In this document: positions 34,501 to 43,417 of the stretch, piece after piece
How the letters are laid out: every line of letters starts with the position of its first letter
Numbering within the stretch: position 1 is the first letter of the stretch
NCBI RefSeq assembly: GCF_003610235.1
Contig: NZ_RAPR01000001.1
Location: forward strand, 682,001 to 746,000
Source of the DNA: Catellatospora citrea
GTDB taxonomy: Bacteria; Actinomycetota; Actinomycetes; Mycobacteriales; Micromonosporaceae
Length of the DNA stretch: 64,000 bases
Reading direction: 5' to 3'
Program-made: the position numbers and the translations under genes
The notes under the pieces: model-generated
Told to the model about the DNA's origin: nothing
Databases searched by the model: none
What the model saw: the letters and a program-made list of their open reading frames with translations, nothing else

Positions 34501-35028
34501 GGTCACGAACGTGGTCGAGCCGGGCGTCTGCCACTGCAGGGTCAGCTGCTGACCGCCGCCGGCCTCGAAGAAGTCGATGCGCAGCGCGTGGTAGCCGGTG
34601 GTCAGGGTGACCGCGCCGTCCTTAGCCGTCGCGCCGTGCAGGCCGTCGTGGTTGATGACCACGTTGTCATCGATGAACAGCCGGGAGCCGTCATCGCTGA
34701 TCAGCCGGAAGGTGTAGCTGCCGGCCGTCGGGATGTTCACGTAGCCCAGGGCCTGGGTGTAGAAGTTGTCCTCTTGCCCGAACTGGGCGGCCGTGGTCCA
34801 GTCGATCGTCGACATGAGCTTGTCGACGTTGGGGGTCTGCGCCGGCTTGAGGTTGCACAGGTTGCTCAGCGCGAGCTGCAGGTCGAAGGTCCGCAGCGTG
34901 ATGCCGGGGGTCTGCGGGGGCGGGGCGGCGGCTGCTGCGGTGGCGGGCAACCACCCAGCTGCGGCGACGACCGCTGTGGTGAGGGCGCCCGCCAAAATCA
35001 GGCGCGCCCGTCGGGACGGAGCTAACAC
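31561..35028 (-). CDS. Large secreted protein: PA14, sugar-dehydrogenase-like propeller, two F5/8C modules, DUF1080
   Basis: A 1155-aa exported protein. After a Sec-type signal (to about residue 36, AAAAAP) come a PA14 domain (about 70-190; FRLISDDGSRLFIDDN), a glucose/sorbosone-dehydrogenase-like propeller (about 215-600; TPHGIGWGPENGLFVTDNQG), two tandem F5/8C (CBM32-type) modules (about 673-813 and 813-960) that are close copies, and a C-terminal DUF1080/3-keto-disaccharide hydrolase-like domain (FDGTNMDNFQH start, FYRNIWVEP end). No CXXCH haem site is seen. GTG 35028 has GGAGG 4 nt upstream and puts the signal at the N-terminus; an earlier start at 35079 adds 17 residues. Likely a surface polysaccharide-processing protein. 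Substrate unknown. Confidence 0.88.
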   Translation of the reverse strand: MLAPSRRARLILAGALTTAVVAAAGWLPATAAAAAPPPQTPGITLRTFDLQLALSNLCNLKPAQTPNVDKLMSTIDWTTAAQFGQEDNFYTQALGYVNIPTAGSYTFRLISDDGSRLFIDDNVVINHDGLHGATAKDGAVTLTTGYHALRIDFFEAGGGQQLTLQWQTPGSTTFVTVPNSVLSTDAGVVRVTAPGKKECEGTGDSPGDGLPLTSVHPNFNLANLRPNGFEPRVTGMDWLDDGRLVICTWGGTNDSGTSQAGEVWILGNTGGNATPGTVTTKRVGSALKEPMGLKVVDGVIYVSEKMRLTRLVDTNGDEVADQYQQVATWPYGGTFHEFAFGLMYEAPFFYLNLSVGIDYGGNTTNPQVVGNRGTTIKINKDTGAWTYVAGGLRTPHGIGWGPENGLFVTDNQGGWQPASKLVHIKQGRFFNHYLNPPGPFDSAPVTPPVIWLPQNEIGNSPSTPKYMTSGLYAGQFVIGDVTYGGLQRAAVEKINGEYQGALFRMTQGLEAGISEVNVGPDGAIYVGGIGGGGNWGQSGKLNFGLQKLIPNGNNAFDMLNMKALSNGFEIEYTQPLSAATATSLATKYRVKQWRYVPTAAYGGPKIDEETLSVSSATLSADGKKVTLVINGLKAGRVVHIRSPRPFGSSNGQSLWNTEVWYTLNNIPGQAPSSNLALNKPATADSSCATSEGPAQAVNGTVNGGNADKWCSLGTSKWLQVDLGSTQSVNRFVVQHAGAGGEDAGWNTRDFNIQTSTNGTSWTTAATVTANTANTTTHNITAVQARYVRLNITTGGTTGNGAARIYELEVYGGTPPPTGNLALNKTATADSSCGTTEGPAKAVNGSVSGGNADKWCSLGATKWLQVDLGSAQTVAQFVVRHAGAGGENTAWNTRDFNIQTSTNGTSWTTAATVTANTASVTTHNITATSARYLRLNVTTPASDGNGAARIYEFEAYGSTTQPTRIVLFDGTNMDNFQHANGTPVTWPLGNGGVEVLGGDIKSKQAFGDFKLHAEFWLPLLPGDVTGQARANSGIYLQDRYELQVLDSFGDTTLANNECGAIYEKIAPSVNAATAPQTWQTYDVTFRAARYNGTTKTENARVTVVWNGVTVINNAEINGPTGNGAAETSAPGPLRFQDHGDPGANLFYRNIWVEPAV

Positions 35029-35408
35029 TTTTCCTCCAGTGTGAGCGGGACTGCTGCGCACCGTCCGTCGACGTGGCAACCACCGCTCACAACGGCGTGC
35101 CGCGACCTGGGACGGATGTGTTGTCTGTCCTGAAGCGACCTGGCACGCCGATGCCTGGCATAGACACCTTAGAATTCTTTTTTCTAGATGTACAGATGTA
35201 ACCGAGGTTCAGTCACAACTTTTGTCGATCGTGGCAAAAGTCGTGGACACAGCCTGATGAGCCCGGTGCGGCGCGTCGCGTTCGCGCGCCACACCGGGCA
35301 GAACACTCACCCTGGACACGGGTCATTGCGCCATTTGCGACTGATGTTTGTCAATGGCTGGCCCGCGTTGGATCGGCAGAGTCGCATCGCCCTCGCGGCG
35401 AGTCGCGC
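35029..35408. other. 380-nt intergenic region between GH1 and DUF1080 genes
   Basis: No gene is supported. It is less GC-rich around 35160-35245. It carries an AGAATTCT palindrome within TTAGAATTCTTTTTTCTAGA and a hairpin ACTTTTG (35218-35224) with CAAAAGT (35235-35241). The promoter of the 35028 gene should lie here; I cannot fix it. A hairpin for ending the GH1 operon was not evident. Confidence 0.4.
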
Positions 35409-36806
35409 TCAGCCGAGTCGGCCCGTGGCGATCAGACGCCGGTACCAGTGCGCGCTCTGCTTCCAGGTGCGGACCTGCGTGTCGTAGTCGACCCGGATGA
35501 TGCCGAACCTGCGGTCGTAGCCGTAGCCCCACTCGAAGTTGTCCAGCAGCGACCAGAGGAAGTAGCCGCGCACGTCCGCGCCCTGCGCCCGCGCCTGCGC
35601 CACCGCGGCGATGTGCCGGTGCAGGTAGTCGATCCGCCGGTCGTCGGCGATCGTGCCGTCGGGCGAGACGACGTCGTCGAACGCGGCGCCGTTCTCGGTG
35701 ATCATCAACGGCTGGCCCGGATACTCGCGGTGCAGACGCAGCAGCAGCTCGGTGAAGGCGTCCGGGTCGATGTTCCAGCCCATCGCCGTGTACGGGCCGG
35801 GCTGCGCCAGGAACTCCACCCCGTCGGCGGCGACCCATGCCGAGGCCGCGGACTTGCCGTGTCCGTCGGCGTCCGACCGGGGCGAGAGTCCGTCCCAGGC
35901 GCGGACCAGCGTGCTCGAGTAGTAGTTGACGCCGAGCACGTCCAGCGGCACCGCGATGGTCGCCTCGTCGCCCTCGCGGACGAACGACCAGTCGGTGACC
36001 GCGGCCGTGTCCGCCAGCAGGTCGGCCGGGTAGGCCCCCTGCAGCATCGGGCCGAGGAACGCCCGGTTCGCCAGCGCGTCGATCCGCCGCACCGCGTCGA
36101 GGTCCGCCGCGGAGTCCGACGCCGGGCGGATGACGTGCAGGTTCAGCGTCACCGACAGCTGCGCCGCCGGAGCCAGCTCCCGCACCACCCGCCCGGCCAG
36201 GCCGTGCGCCAGGTTCAGGTGGTGCACGGCGGCCAGCGCCGCGGCCGGCTCGGTGCGCCCCGGCGCGTGCACACCGGAGGCATAGCCCAGGTACGCCGAG
36301 CACCACGGCTCGTTGAACGTGGTCCAGGTGTGCACCCGGTCGCCCAGCGCCTCGACGATGCCCGCCGCGTACTCCTGGAAGCGCAGCGCGGTGTCCCGCA
36401 CCGCCCAGCCGCCCGCGTCCTCCAGCTCCTGCGGCAGATCCCAGTGGTACATGGTGGCCACCGGCCGCACGCCGCGCTCCAGCAACCCGTCCACGAGCCG
36501 GGAGTAGAAGTCGAGCCCGGCCCGGTTGAACGGCCCGGAGCCGCCCGGCTGCACCCGCGGCCAGGAGATCGAGAACCGGTACGCGTCCAGGCCGAGGTCC
36601 GCGATGTGCCCGAGGTCCTCCTGCCAGCGGTGGTAGTGGTCGGCGGCCACGTCACCGGTGTCGCCGTTGAGCGTGCGCCCCGGGGTGTGGCTGTAGGTGT
36701 CCCAGATGGACGGTCCACGGCCGTCCTCCGTGGCCGCGCCCTCGATCTGGTACGCGGCCGTGGCCGACCCCCAGACGAAGTCGTCGGGAAAGACGTGCTC
36801 CGTCAC
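35409..36806 (-). CDS. GH1 beta-glucosidase
   Basis: A 465-aa GH1 enzyme, cytoplasmic (no signal). The N-terminus [16 protein letters not shown] is the family signature. The acid/base Glu is in TFNEPW (E166) and the nucleophile Glu in ITENGAAF (E371), with QPLMITENG and [17 protein letters not shown] typical of retaining beta-glucosidases. It probably splits the beta-linked glucose units of the imported oligosaccharide. GTG 36806 overlaps the TGA of the GH31 gene (GTGA). It is the last gene of the importer/GH31/GH1 operon. Naming the exact substrate (cellobiose, xyloglucan pieces) is inference. Confidence 0.93.
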   Translation of the reverse strand: MTEHVFPDDFVWGSATAAYQIEGAATEDGRGPSIWDTYSHTPGRTLNGDTGDVAADHYHRWQEDLGHIADLGLDAYRFSISWPRVQPGGSGPFNRAGLDFYSRLVDGLLERGVRPVATMYHWDLPQELEDAGGWAVRDTALRFQEYAAGIVEALGDRVHTWTTFNEPWCSAYLGYASGVHAPGRTEPAAALAAVHHLNLAHGLAGRVVRELAPAAQLSVTLNLHVIRPASDSAADLDAVRRIDALANRAFLGPMLQGAYPADLLADTAAVTDWSFVREGDEATIAVPLDVLGVNYYSSTLVRAWDGLSPRSDADGHGKSAASAWVAADGVEFLAQPGPYTAMGWNIDPDAFTELLLRLHREYPGQPLMITENGAAFDDVVSPDGTIADDRRIDYLHRHIAAVAQARAQGADVRGYFLWSLLDNFEWGYGYDRRFGIIRVDYDTQVRTWKQSAHWYRRLIATGRLG

Positions 36807-39025
36807 TGCCCCACCTCACACCGGTAGCCCGACGACGTTCCCGCGACCAGCTCCGCGGTGACCTGCCCGCCGTCGAAGCGCACCTCGAACTCGGCGCCGG
36901 GCCCGTCACCCGGCGACGGTACCCGCACCCGGGTCCGCTGTCCCTCCGCCGGCGCGTACAAGCGCAGTCGTACGCCGTCGGCCCACTCGTAGTCCGGCCG
37001 GTCGTCGCGCTCGCCGAACGCGATCACCGCACCGGGCCGCGCGAGCACCGGCACGCTGTCGAACTCGTGCTTCTCGGTCACCCAGGCCGGTCCGGTCAGC
37101 TGCGCGCCCGTCACCAGGTGGGTCCAGGTGCCGGCCGGCACGTAGAACGTCACCTCGCCGTCGGCGCTCATCACCGGCGCCACCAGCACGTCGGGGCCGA
37201 GCATGTACTGCCGGTCCAGGTACGCCGCGGTCGGGTCGTCCGGGAACTCCAGCACCATCGGGCGCATCATCGGCAGGCCCTCGCGGTGCGCCTGCTCGGC
37301 GACCGACGCCAGGTACGGCATCAGGCTCAGCTTGAGCTTGGTGAAGTGGCGCAGCACGTCGACGGCCTCGCTGTCGAACGCCCACGGGACCCGGTAGGAC
37401 CCGGAGCCGTGCAACCGCGAGTGCGACGACAGCAGCCCGAAGGCGATCCACCGCTTGAACACCGCCGTGTCCGGGGTGCCCTCGAAGCCGCCGATGTCGT
37501 GGCTCCAGTAGCCGAAACCCGACGCCGCCAGCGACAGCCCGCCGCGCAGCGACTCGGCCATCGCCGCGAACGTCGACTCGCAGTCGCCGCCCCAGTGCAC
37601 CGGCAGCTGCTGGCCGCCGGCGGTGGCGGAGCGGGCGAAGAGCACCGCCTCACCCTTGCCGCGCTCGGTTTCGAGCAGCTCGAAGACCGCCTTGTTGTAC
37701 AGGTGGGCGTAGTAGTTGTGCATCCGCTGCGGGTCCGAGCCGTCGTGCCAGACCACGTCGGTCGGGATGCGCTCGCCGAAGTCCGTCTTGAAGCTGTCCA
37801 CGCCCATGTCGAGCAGGGCCTTGAGCTTGCCGGTGTACCAGGCGACGGCGTCGGGGTTGGTGAAGTCGACCAGGGCCATCCCGGCCTGCCACTTGTCCCA
37901 CTGCCAGACCGAGCCGTCCGGCCGCTGGACCAGGTAGCCGTGGCGGCGGCCCTCCTCGAACAGGTACGAGCGCTGCGCGATGTACGGGTTGATCCACACG
38001 CACACCTTGAGGCCGCGTTCGTGCAGCCGGCGCAGCATGCCCTCCGGGTCGGGGAACGTCGCCGGGTCCCAGATGAAGTCGACCCAGTGGAACTGCCGCA
38101 TCCAGAAGCAGTCGAAGTGGAACACCGACAGCGGCAGGTCCCGCTCGGCCATGCCGTCGATGAACTCGTTGACGGTCTTCTCGTCGTACGAGGTGGTGAA
38201 CGACGTCGACAGCCACAGCCCGTACGACCAGGCGGGCACCTTGGCGGGCCGGCCGGTCAGCGCGGTGTAGCGGCGCAGCACGTCCTTCGGGGTGGGGCCG
38301 TCGACGAGGTAGTAGGTCAGCGTCTGGCCCTCGACACTGAACTGTGCCTGCGACACCACCTCCGAGCCGATCTCGAACGAGACGTGCTCCGGGTGGTCGA
38401 CGAAGACGCCGTAGCCGCCGCTGCTGAGGTAGAACGGCACGTTCTTGTACGCCTGCTCGCTGGCGGTGCCGCCGTCGGCGTTCCAGATGTCGACGGTCTG
38501 GCCGTTCTTGACGAACGCGCCGAACCGCTCCCCCAGCCCGTAGACGGTCTCCCCGACCCCCAGGGCCAGCCGGTCGTGCACGTAGGCGCGTCCCTCGGCG
38601 TCGGTGACCAGGCCGATGCTGCGCTCGGTCGACGAGGTCAGCACCCGGTCGCCGTGCGAGAAGTCGACCCGCCAGCCGTCGACGAGCGCGACCCGCGCGG
38701 TCAGCTCACCGGTGGTGAGGGTGGCGGACAGCCCGGTGACGTCGACGCCGACCGGGTGGTCGTCGCCGTCGGCCAGGGCGAACCGGGGCGTCTTGTCCAG
38801 TCCGCCGAGGTGGTGGGCGACGGTGACGCCGATGACGCCCTCGGCGGGCGAGAAGAACCGCACCGTGACCATCGGCCGGTTGAGGGTGTCGCCGCGCTTG
38901 GTGATCTGGCCGGTGGGCGCGAAGACGGTGAAACCGCGCTCGTCGAGCTCGACCGACTCGACCGTGCCGGGGCGCAGCACGCTGACCCCTGGTCGCAGTT
39001 GCCAGTATCCGTCGGTGAACTTCAC
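36803..39025 (-). CDS. GH31 alpha-xylosidase, YicI-like
   Basis: A 740-aa intracellular enzyme. The YicI signature is complete: [25 protein letters not shown]-like stretch ([10 protein letters not shown]), nucleophile Asp415 in [11 protein letters not shown], acid/base Asp481 in HWGGDCES and the following WSHDIGGFE. Asp positions agree with the E. coli enzyme (416 and 482). It removes alpha-1,6-xylose from isoprimeverose or xyloglucan fragments. GTG 39025 has AGGAG 8 nt upstream and overlaps the stop of the permease (GTGA). It pairs with GH1 downstream and the importer upstream in one operon, so the xyloglucan-oligosaccharide role is well supported. Confidence 0.93.
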   Translation of the reverse strand: MKFTDGYWQLRPGVSVLRPGTVESVELDERGFTVFAPTGQITKRGDTLNRPMVTVRFFSPAEGVIGVTVAHHLGGLDKTPRFALADGDDHPVGVDVTGLSATLTTGELTARVALVDGWRVDFSHGDRVLTSSTERSIGLVTDAEGRAYVHDRLALGVGETVYGLGERFGAFVKNGQTVDIWNADGGTASEQAYKNVPFYLSSGGYGVFVDHPEHVSFEIGSEVVSQAQFSVEGQTLTYYLVDGPTPKDVLRRYTALTGRPAKVPAWSYGLWLSTSFTTSYDEKTVNEFIDGMAERDLPLSVFHFDCFWMRQFHWVDFIWDPATFPDPEGMLRRLHERGLKVCVWINPYIAQRSYLFEEGRRHGYLVQRPDGSVWQWDKWQAGMALVDFTNPDAVAWYTGKLKALLDMGVDSFKTDFGERIPTDVVWHDGSDPQRMHNYYAHLYNKAVFELLETERGKGEAVLFARSATAGGQQLPVHWGGDCESTFAAMAESLRGGLSLAASGFGYWSHDIGGFEGTPDTAVFKRWIAFGLLSSHSRLHGSGSYRVPWAFDSEAVDVLRHFTKLKLSLMPYLASVAEQAHREGLPMMRPMVLEFPDDPTAAYLDRQYMLGPDVLVAPVMSADGEVTFYVPAGTWTHLVTGAQLTGPAWVTEKHEFDSVPVLARPGAVIAFGERDDRPDYEWADGVRLRLYAPAEGQRTRVRVPSPGDGPGAEFEVRFDGGQVTAELVAGTSSGYRCEVGQ

Positions 39026-39900
39026 TTCTCGGCTCCTGCTGTGATGCCGCGCGAAAGGGTGCGCTGGAAGATGATGAAGAAGAGGACTGCCGGCACCAGG
39101 CTGATCAGCGCGCCCGCGTTGGTGGTCGGGGCGTCCATCAGCCGGTCGCCCTGCAACGAGGCCAGCGCGACCGGGATGGTCTGCGTGCTGTTGTCGATGA
39201 GCATGACCAGCGGGATCAGGAACTCGTTCCAGGTCCAGATGAAGAAGAAGATCAGCAGCACGGCGAGGGTCGGCCGCACGTTGGGGAAGACCACCCGCCG
39301 CAGCACCGTCCACTTGCCCGCGCCGTCCAGCGCCGCCGCTTCGAGCACGGAGCGGGGGAAGGTGCCGAGCACCGAGGCGAGCAGGTAGGTGCCGAACGCG
39401 CTCTGGATGACCGTGAAGATGATGATCACCGAGAGCTGGGTGTTGTAGAGGCCGATCTCCTTGGCCGCGTAGTACAGCGGGTAGATCAGCGCCTCCTGCG
39501 GCATCATGTTGGCCAGCAGGAACAGGCCGACGATCCAGAGCCGCCCCTTCACCCGGCCGATGCCCAGCGCGTACGCGTTGAACAGCGACACCGCGACCGC
39601 CAGCACCGCGACGGAGCCGGAGATGAGCAGGGAGTTCCAGAACTTCAGCGGGAAGTTGACCTCGGTCCAGTACGTCTTCAGGCCCTTGGTGTAGAACTCC
39701 GTCGGCCAGCTCAGCGGACCGGACGACGAGTAGTCACCGGGCGACTTGAACGCGTTGAGCAGCATGAACACGAAGGGCACCAGCATGATCACCGCACCGA
39801 GGGTGACCAGCGCGAGCACGACCCAGCGGCTCGCGCCGCGGTGGTGCCGGTCGCGGACCTTGCGGCGGGGAACCCGGTCCGTTACGAGCGTGACGGCCAT
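39022..39900 (-). CDS. Carbohydrate ABC transporter permease, MalG type
   Basis: A 292-aa CUT1 permease with six spans. The EAA-loop appears as LEAAALDGAGKWTVLRRV in the central third. One nucleotide separates its start from the preceding permease stop, and its stop overlaps the GH31 start, so it is mid-operon. With the 39902 permease and 40930 receptor it imports the oligosaccharide that GH31 and GH1 then cut. The operon has no ATPase, so a shared MsiK-like ATPase is likely. Confidence 0.93.
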   Translation of the reverse strand: MAVTLVTDRVPRRKVRDRHHRGASRWVVLALVTLGAVIMLVPFVFMLLNAFKSPGDYSSSGPLSWPTEFYTKGLKTYWTEVNFPLKFWNSLLISGSVAVLAVAVSLFNAYALGIGRVKGRLWIVGLFLLANMMPQEALIYPLYYAAKEIGLYNTQLSVIIIFTVIQSAFGTYLLASVLGTFPRSVLEAAALDGAGKWTVLRRVVFPNVRPTLAVLLIFFFIWTWNEFLIPLVMLIDNSTQTIPVALASLQGDRLMDAPTTNAGALISLVPAVLFFIIFQRTLSRGITAGAEK

Positions 39901-39901
39901 G

Positions 39902-40873
39902 TCAGACCTCCCGGTCCTGGCGCTCGCCGCGGTACTGCAGCCAGATGAACAGCCCGGCCACCACGATGATGATCAGGGTGAGCACGGTGGAGATGGCTGA
40001 GCCGTAGCCGACCTGGAGCTTCTTGAAGAACGTGTAGTAGGCGAAGTACGAGGGGACGTTGGTCGCGTTCTCCGGCCCGCCGCGGGTTAGCGCGAACACC
40101 GGTCCGAACACCTTCAGTGCGGCGATCGTGCAGGTCAGCGCGACCACGAAGGTCTCCGGGCGGATCTGCGGCAGGGTGATGGAGCGGAACCGGTGGAACC
40201 AGTTCGCGCCGTCGACCTCGGCGGCCTCGTACAGCTCGGGGTCGACCCGCTGCAGCGCGGCCATGAACACGACCACCGGGTAGCCGATCTGCACCCAGAT
40301 CATCACCGCCATGACCGTGGGCAGGGCGGTGTCCGGGTCGCCGAGCCAGTCGTGTTGCAGCGCGCCGAGTCCGATCACGTCGAGCAGGCTGTTGAACGCG
40401 CCGTCGGGGCGCAGGATCCAGCCCCAGACGATGCCGGCGACCACCACGGGCAGCACCTGCGGCAGGTAGAAGGCGGCGCGCAGGGCGGCGGCGGTCCGGG
40501 GCTTGAACCGGCGGCCGATGACGTCGAACAGCACCGCGGCCAGCAGCAGCCCGAGCAGCGTCGGCACGACGACCATCGCGACGATCATGGCGATGGTGTT
40601 CTTGAACGACGTCCAGAACACCTCGTCCTGGAACAGGCGCGTGTAGTTGTCGAAGCCGATGAACGTGGGATCGCCGACGCCGGACCACTTGGTCAGCGAC
40701 AGGTAGAGGGTGCCGCCCAGCGGCACGCCGATGACGAGCACGAACAGAATCGCGCCGGGCAGCAGGTAGAGCCAGTAGGCGGCGCCGCCGTCACGGCGCT
40801 TGCGCGGCGTCCGGACGGGCTCGGGGCGGACGGCGGGCCGTTGCGGGCCGGCCGAGGTCTGGGTGAGTGCCAT
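39902..40873 (-). CDS. Carbohydrate ABC transporter permease, MalF type
   Basis: A 323-aa CUT1 permease. A basic N-terminal tail (TPRKRRDGG) precedes the first span (YWLYLLPGAILFVLVIGVPL). The EAA motif is YEAAEVDGANW. ATG 40873 has AAGGA 6 nt upstream. It is second in the operon, 56 nt after the receptor gene and directly before the MalG-type gene. Confidence 0.93.
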   Translation of the reverse strand: MALTQTSAGPQRPAVRPEPVRTPRKRRDGGAAYWLYLLPGAILFVLVIGVPLGGTLYLSLTKWSGVGDPTFIGFDNYTRLFQDEVFWTSFKNTIAMIVAMVVVPTLLGLLLAAVLFDVIGRRFKPRTAAALRAAFYLPQVLPVVVAGIVWGWILRPDGAFNSLLDVIGLGALQHDWLGDPDTALPTVMAVMIWVQIGYPVVVFMAALQRVDPELYEAAEVDGANWFHRFRSITLPQIRPETFVVALTCTIAALKVFGPVFALTRGGPENATNVPSYFAYYTFFKKLQVGYGSAISTVLTLIIIVVAGLFIWLQYRGERQDREV

Positions 40874-40929
40874 GGGAGATCCTTCCCGGGGGGTCGGGCG
40901 CACCGGGGGCGCGCCCGACCCACGCCGTC

Positions 40930-42237
40930 TCACTTACCGGTGATCTCCTTGACGCCCTCGCCGTACGGCTTGGCGATCGCGTCGAGCACCTGGTCGGGCG
41001 TCTTCGAGCCGTTGATCAGGCTCTGGAACCCGGAGACCAGCACGTCGTAGTAGCCCGGCACCGGCCAGTCGGGGTAGAAGGCCAGGCCGTCCTGCTGGCT
41101 GATCGTGTTGAAGTTCTCGATCAGCTTCTGGTTCTTCGGGTCGGTGATCTGCGACGCGTCGGCGGCCACCGGCACGCCGCCGTTGTTGCCGATCAGCGCC
41201 TGGATCTCCGGACGCAGGGTGATGTCGATGAAGTCGTACGCCAGGCCCTTGGCCTTGCTGCCCGCGGGCACGACCCACAGGTTGCCCGAGGAGCCGGCGT
41301 GGAACTTGTTGCCGGGGAACAGGAACGAGTCCCAGTTGAACTTGATCTCGTTCTTGAAGCGGCCGTACCACCAGCTGCCGGAGACGATCATCGGGGCCTT
41401 GCCGGAGATGAACGCGGTGCCCATGTCCTCGGCCTTGAGGCTGGCCGAGGTCTTGGCGACGTAGCCCTTGGCCACCCAGTCGGCGAAGGTCTGCGCGCCG
41501 GACTTCAGCGGCTCGGCCTTGAAGTCGACCGGGTTCTTGTAGAGCTGGTAGTCGTCGACGAACTTGCGGTCCGCCTTGGCGAGCGCCAGCTGGTAGAACA
41601 GCTGCCCGGCCGGGTACTCGGCACCGGCCTCGGCCAGCGGCGTGACGCCCTTGGCGACGAACGCGTCCATCGCCTTGGTGAACTCGTCGTACGTCGTCGG
41701 CACGGTCACCCCGTGCTTGGTGAACAGGTCCTTGTTGTAATAGACCATGACGTACTCGCCGTAGTTGGGCACGCCGTACCAGTTGCCCTCGCCCATCACG
41801 CCCTTGTCGCTGTACCGGGCGGTGGTCTGCAGGCTGGGGCTGAGCTTGGAGTCCCAGCCGCGCTTGGTGGTCTCGGTCGTCAGGTCGGTCAGCAGGCCCT
41901 GGGAGGACAGCAGGCCCGCCGTGGCGTTGCCCTTGTTGTACTCCATGATGTCCGGACCCTCGGACGAGTTGATGATCATGCCGGCGTTCTGCTGGATCTG
42001 CTCGAACGCCTTGCGCTCGAACTGGACCTCGACACCCGGGTGCTCGTCCTTGAAGATCTGGATCGCCCTGTCCCAGGCGATCCCCATCGCGCTGTTCGCG
42101 CTCTCGTAGTGCCAGAGCTTCAGGGTCTTGGCGTCACCGCCGTCACCGCTGTCGCCGTCGCCACCGCACGCGGCCAGCGTGCCGGCGGCCAGCGCCGCCG
42201 TCACGACAGCCACGCCCAGCTTGCGGAATCGCGTCAT
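40930..42237 (-). CDS. Extracellular oligosaccharide-binding lipoprotein
   Basis: A 435-aa family 1 solute-binding protein. It starts MTRFRKLGVAVVTAALAAG with the lipobox LAAC, so it is a surface lipoprotein; the mature end is Gly/Asp-rich linker (GGDGDSGDGGD). Conserved parts such as LKLWHYESANSA and GPDIMEYNKGN are typical of CUT1 receptors. ATG 42237 has AGGAGG 6 nt upstream. It opens the importer-GH31-GH1 operon. Upstream (42287-42337) sits a pair of identical palindromes; the next gene further up is the LacI-type regulator. Confidence 0.94.
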   Translation of the reverse strand: MTRFRKLGVAVVTAALAAGTLAACGGDGDSGDGGDAKTLKLWHYESANSAMGIAWDRAIQIFKDEHPGVEVQFERKAFEQIQQNAGMIINSSEGPDIMEYNKGNATAGLLSSQGLLTDLTTETTKRGWDSKLSPSLQTTARYSDKGVMGEGNWYGVPNYGEYVMVYYNKDLFTKHGVTVPTTYDEFTKAMDAFVAKGVTPLAEAGAEYPAGQLFYQLALAKADRKFVDDYQLYKNPVDFKAEPLKSGAQTFADWVAKGYVAKTSASLKAEDMGTAFISGKAPMIVSGSWWYGRFKNEIKFNWDSFLFPGNKFHAGSSGNLWVVPAGSKAKGLAYDFIDITLRPEIQALIGNNGGVPVAADASQITDPKNQKLIENFNTISQQDGLAFYPDWPVPGYYDVLVSGFQSLINGSKTPDQVLDAIAKPYGEGVKEITGK

Positions 42238-42286
42238 TGCTATCCTCCTGGTGAGTATCTAGCCGGTACTTACCTAGGCCCGTCGT

Positions 42287-42337
42287 CGCGTTGCAGCGCG
42301 GCGGCGGGCCGTTTGCCTGTCCTCGCGTTGCAGCGCG
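42287..42337 (-). promoter_or_regulatory. Paired operators upstream of xyloglucan-type operon
   Basis: CGCGTTGCAGCGCG occurs at 42287-42300 and 42324-42337, each a near-palindrome (one base off), exactly 37 bp apart and with similar flanks (GTTTGCCTGTC and GTTGCCTGTC follow). They sit between the LacI gene's stop and the receptor start and are plausible LacI-type sites. Confidence 0.55.
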
Positions 42338-42355
42338 AAAACGGACTGTTGCCTG

Positions 42356-43417
42356 TCACCTGTCCGGCGGACCCGAACCGGTCAGCTCTCCATCACCGAC
42401 GGTGCGCGCGGCCGGGCCGGTCGACCCGCGGATCTCGAGCACGCACGGCAGTAGCTGCTGGTGGTGCTCCATCGCCGCGCCCTCCAGCTGGCGCAGCAGC
42501 GCCTCCATCGCGATCCGGCCCAGCGCCGCGCCCGGCGACGTCATCGCGGTCAGCGCCGGGTGAGCCAACTCGGCCACCTGCGGCGAGGTCACCATCGAGA
42601 CCACCGAGACGTCCTCGGGCACCGCACGACGCCGGTTGGCCAGCTCGCCGAGGATGCCGAAGATCGCGCTCTCGTTCATGGCCAGCACGGCGGTCAGGTC
42701 GGGGACCTGCGCGACGGCGGCGCTCAGCGCGGCCCTGCCGCCGGCGGCGCTGTCCTCGGACGCGATCATCACGGGCTCCAGCCCGTGCCGTGCCATCGCC
42801 GCGCAGAAGGCGGTCCGGGTGCGCACGGCCGGGCCGTAGCCGGCCGCGATGGCCTCGGCGGAGTGGTTCACGTAGACGATCCGGCGGTGGCCGAGCCCGA
42901 CCAGGTGGTCGACGGCCTCGTGCACGGTCTGCTCGAAGTCGATGTCGACATATGACAGCCCCGCGGTGTCGCCGGTGCGGCCGATCAGCACCACCGGCAG
43001 GCCGGCCTCCTGGAGCGCGGCGACGCGGCCGTCCTCGACCTGCACCTCCATCAGCACGACCCCGTCGAACATGCCCTGAGTCGCCAGCCGGCGCAGGACG
43101 TCGAGGTCCGCGACGCCGACCGGCGAGAGCACCAGGTGGTAGCCGGCGGCGCTGGCGGCGGCCGCGGCGCCGGTCACGAACGCGGTCTCGGTCGCGCCGA
43201 GCCCGCGCTCGTCCATCGGCATCAGCAGGCCGACGATCCGGCTGCGCCGGGTGGCCAGGCCGCGGGCCATCGCGTTCGGCTGGTAGTCGAGCTCGGCCAT
43301 GGCCGCGAGCACCCTGGTCCGGGTGGCCTCGGAGATCGGGCGAGTGCCGGTGAGCACGTATGACACGGTGCTGACCGAGACCCGGGCAAGGCGCGCGACG
43401 TCATGCATGGTGGCCAC
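42356..43417 (-). CDS. LacI-family transcriptional regulator
   Basis: A 353-aa regulator. The N-terminal LacI helix-turn-helix reads MHDVARLARVSVSTVSYVLTG, then the hinge helix (NAMARGLATRRS) and a periplasmic-binding-like effector domain (IVGLLMPMDERGLG, ILGELANRR). It probably represses the importer/GH31/GH1 operon until a sugar binds. The frame is open 75 codons upstream, but GTG 43417 follows AAGGAGG by 7 nt. It lies directly upstream of its likely target and in the same direction. The upstream palindrome suggests autoregulation. Sugar ligand not known; isoprimeverose is the reasoned guess. Confidence 0.93.
   Translation of the reverse strand: MATMHDVARLARVSVSTVSYVLTGTRPISEATRTRVLAAMAELDYQPNAMARGLATRRSRIVGLLMPMDERGLGATETAFVTGAAAAASAAGYHLVLSPVGVADLDVLRRLATQGMFDGVVLMEVQVEDGRVAALQEAGLPVVLIGRTGDTAGLSYVDIDFEQTVHEAVDHLVGLGHRRIVYVNHSAEAIAAGYGPAVRTRTAFCAAMARHGLEPVMIASEDSAAGGRAALSAAVAQVPDLTAVLAMNESAIFGILGELANRRRAVPEDVSVVSMVTSPQVAELAHPALTAMTSPGAALGRIAMEALLRQLEGAAMEHHQQLLPCVLEIRGSTGPAARTVGDGELTGSGPPDR

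Noticed and set aside
31618..35025. 1135-codon plus-strand frame
   Set aside because: Exact antisense of the PA14/DUF1080 gene; no family patterns in its translation.
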